In this document: one piece after another, positions 57,440 through 64,000 of the stretch | Layout of the letters: every line of letters begins with the position of its first letter | Position numbering within the stretch: the stretch's first letter is position 1 | Source of the DNA: Adenophora triphylla var. japonica | Lineage: Eukaryota > Streptophyta > Magnoliopsida > Asterales > Campanulaceae | Assembly (NCBI GenBank): GCA_022495995.1 | Contig: JAFEMH010000758.1 | Location: 186,001-250,000, forward strand | Direction of reading: 5' to 3' | DNA length: 64,000 nt | Notes under the pieces: generated by a model | Seen by the model: only the letters and a program-made list of their open reading frames with translations | Told to the model about the DNA's origin: nothing | Databases searched by the model: none | Made by a program: the position numbers and the translations under genes

Positions 57440-60400
57440 TTGCGAGGCTTCTAAAGTCCAAGATGATCGTAGAAGTTCGGTACCCCGAGGTGGCTGGCTA
57501 ACGTTGTAGTGGTGGAGAAGAAGAATGGCAAGTGGCGAGTATGCGTGGACTTCACCGACTTGAACAAGGCCTGCCCAAAGGATCCATTCCCTCTCCCTCA
57601 TATTGATTCTCTAGTTGATGAGACAGCCGGTCACGACATCTTGACATTCATGGATGCATCTTCCGGGTATCAACAAATTCAAATGGAGCCTTCAGACCAA
57701 GAAGATACAAAGCATTCATGACTCCGTAAGGTATATACTGTTATATTTCTATGCCACTTTGGTCTTAAAAATGCAGGAGGCAACCTATCAAAGGTTAGTG
57801 AACAAAATGTTCAAAGACCAACTTGGCAAGACGATGGAGGTCTACATAGACGACATGGTGGTCAAATCCAAACACATTGAGGATCATGTGGAGCACCTTG
57901 CTGAGGCATTCGACATCTTGAAGGCCTTCAACAAGAAGCTCAATCCGGCGAAGTGCAACTTCGGTGTTAGAGCAGGCAAATTCTTGGGATATATGGTAAC
58001 CAAGAGGGGAATCGAAGCAAGTCCCGAACAAGTCAAAGCCATTCTCAACTTGGAATCCCCTAAAAACATCAAGGACGTACAAAGGTTAACAGGTAGAGTA
58101 GCTGCTTTGAATAGATTTATATCCAAATCATCTGATAAGTGCAGGTTATTCTATGAAGTCTTGAGAAAAAACAAACTCTTTCAATGGACTGACCAACATG
58201 AGGCAGCTTTTAAACAACTTAAAGAATATTTGATGACGTCACCCCTACTTGCTAAACCCGAACATGGTGAGCATCTTTATTTATATTTAGCTATATCTGA
58301 AAATGCTGTTAGTGCAGTATTGGTGAAGGAAATCCAAAGTGAGCAACATCCTGTTTACTACGTAAGTAAATCTTTGTTAGATGCTGAAACAAGGTATTCT
58401 CATCTTGAAAAATTGATATTAGCCTTAACTACTGCTGCTACTAAATTACGTCATTATTTTGAAACACATTCCATAATTGTTAGAACTAATTATCCTATAA
58501 GAAATGTGTTGAGAACGCCAGAGATGTCGGGCAGGTTGGCCAAGTGGTCACTAAGTTGAGCACGTATGACATTTCGTTATGAGCCAAGAACGACCATCAA
58601 ATCGCGAGCCTTAGCCGATTTCTCAGTAGCCGACTTCAAATTCAAGTTTGCACTCAGAGGTAGAGCCTGGAAGTGCAACAACTTGAAGGTAAAACTGCTC
58701 CTAGATTTTGGACATCAGATACCGATGGAGCTTCAAATTCCAAAGGGATTGGGTTGGGAATAGTCCTAAAGTCCCCCAAGGTGATATCATACCCCAAGCC
58801 GTATCTTGTGAATTCAAGGCAACGAATAATGAAGCCGAGTATGAAGCCCTAATCATGGGTTTAACTACGGCTCTAAGCTTGAATATTACACATTTAAATG
58901 TATTTGTTGACTCTCAATTGCTAGCTAACCATTTTAATGGCGCTATATATGGCGAAGCATTCCAAGATGACTCTGTACCTCCAACATGTTAAAGCCTTAG
59001 CTTCGAAATTTCTATCATTCTCTTTGGAACAGTCCCCGAGAGAAGAAAATTCGAAGCGTACGCCTTGGCTAACTTGGGTTCAACTTGCAAATCAATGTCG
59101 CATTCCAAGTATACCCATTATCTATGTTAAGTACCCTAAGCAATAGACCAAGTTGAGGAAATTCAAGTGGTTACACCATCTACTGGGGCACAAGATGTTA
59201 AACCTTCTTGGACCCAACCTGTAATTGAGTTTCTTCAACTTGGAACTATTCCACCCGATGTTAAGAATGTTAGATCTTTTAAGATTCGTATTTCGACTTT
59301 CGTTTTGATAGATAATGTGTTGTTTAAGAAGTCTTTTGCAGGACACTACTTGAGATGTGTCGATAACGATCAAGTTGAAGTGGTGCTTAAAGAAATCCAT
59401 GAAGGAATATGTGGGAACCATTCCGGAGGAAAGGCACTAGCATCCAAGGCCCTCAAGACGGGATACTATTGGCCAACCATGCGTCGAGATGCCATGAGTT
59501 ACGTACAGAAGTGTGACGCCTGCCAAAGACATAGCAACATCTTGCATCAACCTGCCGAACCTCTATATCCTATAGTCTCATCTTGGCCTTTCATGCAGTG
59601 GGGCATGGATATTGTAGGCAAGTTGCCCAAAGCTCCAGGAGGCAAAGTATTCATGTTGGCTCTAACCGATTATTTCTCGAAATGGATCGAGGCAGAAGCT
59701 TATGTACAAGTAAGGGATAAAGAGGTAATTTCATTTTTAAAGAAAAATATCATTAGCAGGTTTGGTGTACCATCAGAGATTGTATGTGACAACGGGTCAC
59801 AATTCATAAGTAAAAAGACCAAGGATTTTTGTGCTCGCTGGGGCATCAAGTTAATCATGTCCACACCTGTCCACCCTCAAGCCAACGGCCAGCCGAATCA
59901 AGCAACAAGTTGATCATCAACAACTTGAAGAAGCGTCTGACCGTAAGAAGGGAAAATGGGTTGAAGAATTACCACTTGTGCTATGGGCGAGATAGAACTA
60001 CTTCTAAAGGAGCCACGAGTAGGACTCCCTATTCTTTAGTATTCGGAGCCGAAGCCGTGATTCCAGCTTGAAGCAACAATTCCCACAAAGAAGGTATGGC
60101 TTATTGACTCAAGATGAAAATAACCTCTTGCTAACTCAAGACTTAGATACAATTGATGAGATCAGTGGATTTAGCCAAGATAAGGACGGCAAACTTATCG
60201 CCAGCCGAATTTCTAGGTCTTACAACAAGTATGTCGAGTTAGAAGGTTCCGGGTTGGTGATTTAGTTTTGAGAAAAGTATTTCAAAATACAAGAGAATTG
60301 AATGCAGGTAAGCCGGCTCCCAAGTGGGAAGGCCCATATCTCATCGATGCCGAAGCCGGCAAAGGTGCATACCGGTTGTCAACCCCGAGTGGAGACAGAA

Positions 60401-60447
60401 TCCCTAGAAGTTGGAACGCTATCCACTTGAAACTTTATTTCACGTAA
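57440..60447 (+). pseudogene. Tat pol: reverse transcriptase, two RNase H domains, integrase
   Basis: Reverse transcriptase shows VCVDFTDLNKACPKDPFPLP, a stop and shift near 57720-57770, the catalytic YIDDMVVKSK, and CNFGVRAGKFLGYMV. The first RNase H spans about 58100-58555 (VYYVSKSLLDAETRYSHLEK). A second RNase H lies at 58700-58990 (FKATNNEAEYEALIMGL, FVDSQLLANHF), split by frameshifts; this archaeal-type copy typifies the Tat clade. Integrase 59167-59913 has the zinc motif HEGICGNHSGG..CDACQRH and the core ([20 protein letters not shown]). Its C terminus (KWEGPYLIDAEAGKGAYRL) reaches a TAA at 60445-60447 after more shifts. The enzyme set for replication and integration is recognisable, but no long frame survives. 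Confidence 0.88.
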
Positions 60448-60640
60448 GTCCAGCTATTTATAACTAGACTCTTCAGTACGGTTTAAATTTATGTCAAGTT
60501 CAATTACGCATTTCAAATTTTTCTACTCTTATTAAAACATTACCGACTTGAGCGTCGGAGGGCGTTAGCTATGCTAACGCCCACCCTAACATAAATTTGT
60601 TTTGCGAGGTGCAACTTGAGCAAACGGAGTAGGCTCAACA

Positions 60641-60860
60641 TGTTGACACGCCGATCACGGGCCGATACTTGTTGAGACCTAAGCCGGAAAAGGTCAAGCA
60701 TGTTGACACGCCGACGGGTTGATACATGTTTGAACCTCGAGGAAGGAAATTTCAACATGTTGACACGCCAAGCACGGCCGATACATGTTGGAATTCTAGC
60801 CGGAGAGGGATAGGACTTGTTGACACGCCGGGGCCGGGCGATACTTGTTCTATCTCTTCA
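60641..60860. repeat. 60-bp tandem repeat in the Tat 3' region
   Basis: TGTTGACACGCC recurs at 60641, 60701, 60758 and 60818. Each unit also carries a GGGCCGATACTTGTT-like segment 12-20 nt on and ends with AAGCCGGAA or a variant. Four units, moderately diverged. Confidence 0.85.
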
Positions 60861-61221
60861 AACGATTTACCTCTAATCAAAGGTACTTATGGTTAAAAGA
60901 TATTCATCTTTTCTTACGAATTAAGGTTTTGACACCTTCGCCTGGGCGCACGTTTTCACACTTATTCAAGTTGTGGACTACTGGTTGTAACATTTTCATG
61001 TTACCTACGGTTTATAACATTTACATGTTATCTAAAGAACAAACAAAGCATCTCTCGTAGACATAAGTTACCTTGCTAAAAAACATTTTTCAAAAGATTT
61101 TCGCAACCAAAGGACAAGTTGGATAAGCCAACAAGTCCCTAAAAACCTAAAAAAGCTTGGAGTACTAGACCAACCTAGTACCCCCAAATAAATTGTCTCG
61201 GCTCTTATGAGCCATTACAAA

Positions 61222-63136
61222 CTAAAAAACCTTGTTTTCAGGGACACTCCCCCCATTTGTTGTACCAATAGAGGTACACAAATAAAGCAAAAAATTGTTT
61301 TCATACAAAATATCCAAAAACTTTAAAATGTTTTTCAAACTTTTTGGCTCTTCATGGCCAGGTGTTGCATCTTCCACTTGATCATTTGGAGTAGCCACTA
61401 TGGTGCTTAGATCCTTGTTAGCATCATCAACTAGAGCTTCTAGGGCCGCGGAATTCACTTCTTCGCATCCGCCGGCTCACCAATATGGTCCTCCAAGACT
61501 TTTCTCTCATCTTCCAAGTTCCAAGCTATGGCCTGTCCGTTTTCATATTCTTCAATCATTTGAATGCGGGTCTCCAACAAAGTCTTGGTGGCATTATATT
61601 TGAAGTTCCCCTCTGCAACTTCAAGTTCTTTCATATGAGCCTTATTCTCAGCACGAATGGCTTCCACTTCTTCTCCCAAGCGTTCAAAATCCTTCCTCAA
61701 ACCTTCCACCTCACCAGCATGCTTGTTTGCCTCCCTCTTCCACTTCTCCACTTCCTTGGCACTTTTGGTAGCCTCCTTTTTGATTCTGCAGCTTCGTGAC
61801 CAAGCCTCGCCGCTTTGATCTTCAATGCATCAATGTAGGCCACAATCGGGGTCATGAGTTCCTGCACCAAAAAAAGATGTTAATACTTTATCAAGCTCTT
61901 TGATAAAATTCAAAGATTCCTTCATCTTTACCTTCTCAACAACAGCCCTAAATTTTTCTCCTAACTTCTCCATGTCCATATCATCTTGTTTGCATCCGTG
62001 GCCTCAGCCTTCCACCAGCTTTCTTTTCTTTGCATCCCCCTTCTTCTTGGATGCAGCCACATGAGAGCTAGCCACAATAGACACAGGGGTAGGGGGTTTA
62101 CCATCCTTCTTTGCCAAGCTTTTTGCTCTGGCTGCAGCAAGAAGGTCAGCAGCGGTAACAGTTTCCTTGGAGCGAGTGGCTGCAAAATAGGATGAAGAGT
62201 TAGAACAGATTAAAGGGGTTAGAACAACTTGGAGATAGGCAAAGATTTAAAGTATTTGATTAACCTGTAGACATTGGGATAGGCTCAGAAAAGGTTTCTT
62301 CAAGGTTTGCCTCTCGGGCTTCTTCGGGACCAACTTCCTTGTTAGAATCTGCAACAAATTGAACTGGTAGTGCCTTAAAAGTTCTCACTAAGGGTTCCAA
62401 GTTATAGATCTCGCTCACTCTTTTCTCTGTGTTGTCTTTAAAGGGAAAAAGCACATCCAATTTCGCAACTAGGCCAAAGAAAAATTTGGAGAAATAGTTA
62501 GTACATTGCTGAAAATCATCATTAGAGTAAGAAAAATTGCCTACTACCTTGGGACCTCCATTTGAAGTTGGCACCCACATCCTTCACCAGGGTGCTCTTC
62601 TTTGCAAAAAAGAATTTGTTCTTCCACCCTCTATCGGCGGGATCAACATTGTCGATTAAGAAAGGCGTCCTACCAACCCTAACCCTAAAACCATATCTCC
62701 CTAAACCAAAGCTCCTAAACTCATTCGTAAAAGCAAATTCCTCTAGACCAATTGCTAACTCTTAACTCGTTTCTGCATTTAGCCTTACTAGGGTTTGAAG
62801 GCTTCTCCAACCTTGAGGCATGAGTTGGGCATAGTTAAGCTTGGTAGATACAAAGAACTGGGTGATTAAAATTGGAAACGGGAATTTCAGACCAATAGTG
62901 AACGGATATTCAGGGAAACATACCCATTCGGGGGAAAAACACTCTGGAGTTAGGTTAGGGTGGGTAAAAAGTTCAGTTTCGAAAGCCATGGCATGATTCC
63001 TCTTGATAATTTCTAAATTGGCGGCAGGGATGGTACACTTTTCTTTTTCAGGGTTCTTCAACATGTTTTGGGTGAGAAAACCCACGGGCAAACCCTCTCC
63101 ACTCTCGATTAAAGTTACCACCTTTCTCTTCCCCAT
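61222..63136 (-). pseudogene. Antisense gene in the Tat 3' region (putative gypsy-type transposon protein)
   Basis: ATG 63136 (minus) opens 124 codons (MGKRKVVTLIESGEGLPVGF, PEWVCFPEYPFTIGLKFPFP, AQLMPQGWRSLQTL) to a TAA at 62762. The same frame goes on through DNVDPADRGWKNKFFFAKK to about 62550. Further minus-strand pieces are 62580-62260, 62185-61961, 61751-61455 (a strong coiled coil, KRAENKAHMKELEVAE-like heptads) and 61458-61222. The N-terminal pattern, with hydrophobic P-F-P, G-W-R and WKNKFFF steps, fits the plant putative gypsy-type transposon domain known from antisense ORFs of Tat elements such as Grande and RIRE2. Whether the pieces are exons or decay fragments is not settled. Function unknown. 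Confidence 0.65.
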
Positions 63137-63307
63137 TTTTCAAGCTTAAAACAAATATTCAAAGATGGAACTGGAAAGGAAACAAGAAACTCATCGGCAA
63201 TTTCTACTTGATTCTCCTCTCCAAACCGTCTTCCCTGGTTCTCCTTCTTCTTCCCGTAATCTTTTTGAAAGCTACGTTTTTGAAAGGGAGAGTTGGAACA
63301 TGAATCT

Positions 63308-63318
63308 TCTTATTTATG
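63308..63318 (-). promoter_or_regulatory. Candidate TATA box of the antisense Tat gene
   Basis: The minus strand reads CCATAAATAAGAAG about 172 bp upstream of the antisense ATG at 63136. Its position is plausible for a promoter, but the motif is common in AT-rich DNA. Confidence 0.3.
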
Positions 63319-63504
63319 GAGGTTGAAAGTGGTTGAGACCTTTTAAAACAAATACACCTTTTTGTCTTGGGAAAAACCACTTAACCGTCCCGTCTCATCC
63401 TTTTAAAACCGTCATCCTTTTTCTTTCTAGTTTTGGCAAACCTTTTGAATTCTTTTTGTCTCTTTCTATTCTTCTTTTTTAAATTCAAAAAGTTTGGGGG
63501 CAAT

Positions 63505-64000
63505 TGTTGGGCCCTACATTTTCAGTCAACATGTTTATAACTTACACTTGACAACTTGGTACTAACAACTTGAGTTGTTCTATTTACAACTTGGCCTTCT
63601 GCAGGTTGGGACGCATAACGTTTTTCCTATTTTATAGGGAACGTACCAAAGACCAGTTCAACCACGTTTCTTCAGCAAATAAATCACTATCTCTTCATCA
63701 ACGATCAAATGCGGATATATCTCCAAGGATCAACCCTAATTCCGAGTTTATAGGCCCATAATCCTCTTTTTGTTAATTAGTTTTATTTTTGAGGTATAAA
63801 AGGGGGAACACACACTGTATTTTCACACACGTTCCTCACTAGCTTAAGCTCCCTTTTTCATATGCTCTTAGCATTGTAATCTCAAGAAAATTCTTAGTAA
63901 ACTTTCGGTCAAGGCAGGAGCCATATCCTCCCGGGGTTTTATGCCGGAGAATAAGTTGTTCAAGGGCTTTCCCTAGTCAACAAACGTCTTGTGTCTATTT
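63505..64000 (+). repeat. 3' LTR of the Tat element, cut by the window end
   Basis: Begins TGTTGGGCCCTAC after the purine tract and matches the first 496 bp of the 5' LTR, differing by only a few substitutions and a small indel near 63773. Confidence 0.93.

Larger units (their letters stand above)
54240..64000 (+). mobile_element. Gypsy retrotransposon of the Tat lineage, running off the window
   Basis: 5' LTR 54240-54829 and a partial 3' LTR from 63505 are near-identical. After the 5' LTR comes TGGCGCCGTCTGTGGGAA (54833-54850), a primer-binding site common in Tat-type elements. Order: gag, protease, reverse transcriptase, RNase H, a second archaeal-type RNase H, integrase, a long 3' region with 60-bp repeats and an antisense gene, the purine tract AAGTTTGGGGGCAAT, then the LTR. 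The second RNase H after the first is diagnostic for Tat. At least 9.7 kb; the target duplication lies beyond the window. Confidence 0.92.

Noticed and set aside
61400..62765. Plus-strand frames in the Tat 3' region
   Set aside because: The coherent coiled-coil and domain-like features are on the minus strand; plus frames are shadows.
23940..64000. Integrated pararetrovirus or retrovirus
   Set aside because: All polymerase genes sit between LTRs in Copia or Gypsy order with plant-retrotransposon primer sites; no movement protein, coat protein or clear envelope was seen.

Overview
This is a plant nuclear window, most likely from a core eudicot. It holds three spliced host genes with typical plant exon structures, and most of the rest is transposable element (TE) sequence: nested LTR retrotransposons, hAT, Harbinger, Stowaway and Mutator-like elements, Helitrons, a TRIM and a probable SINE. 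The species cannot be fixed from sequence alone. The ADF and AAE3 proteins resemble those of asterids and other core eudicots. Family assignments come from motif recognition; no search was run.

Layout. 1-7.4 kb is a gene-dense edge. The 3' part of an oxalyl-CoA synthetase (AAE3) on + converges on a complete three-exon beta-tubulin on -, with a small Helitron in tubulin intron 1. 7.4-14.5 kb is AT-rich intergenic DNA with Stowaway MITEs, a Mutator-like element full of GAGCTC/CTCGAG palindromes, a tandem cluster of about 180-bp Helitrons and a diverged 100-bp repeat. 14.5-34.3 kb starts with a broken hAT transposon. It continues with a tandemly duplicated 3.1-kb unit, whose first copy later gained a 1-kb Harbinger element with C-tract/T-tract repeats, and ends with a SIRE-type Copia element whose middle is replaced by a piece of a Gypsy element on the other strand. 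35.5-41.6 kb is a near-complete Copia element (here Copia-2) with a perfect 5-bp target duplication and one reading frame broken by only five stops.

42.0-43.2 kb is a complete actin-depolymerizing factor gene (ADF) with a 3-nt first coding exon, only 430 bp downstream of the Copia-2 LTR. 44-50 kb has Stowaways, a 3'-truncated Copia (Copia-3) carrying a TRIM inside its LTR, a SINE candidate and a Stowaway nested in a Stowaway. 50.6-54.2 kb is a second Harbinger element into whose tip a 2.8-kb Copia (Copia-4) encoding gag and protease but no integrase or reverse transcriptase has inserted. 54.2 kb to the window end is a Tat-lineage Gypsy element with two RNase H domains, 60-bp tandem repeats in its 3' region and a degraded antisense gene.

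The three host genes act in unrelated processes (oxalate catabolism, microtubules, actin turnover) and show no operon-like coupling. The main interest lies in TE biology. GC-rich palindrome clusters lie upstream of a TATA-like box in LTRs of four unrelated retrotransposons, and this is also where paired LTRs differ most. Crossing inverted repeats span the LTR/leader junction of Copia-2. Several nested insertions give a clear relative timeline.
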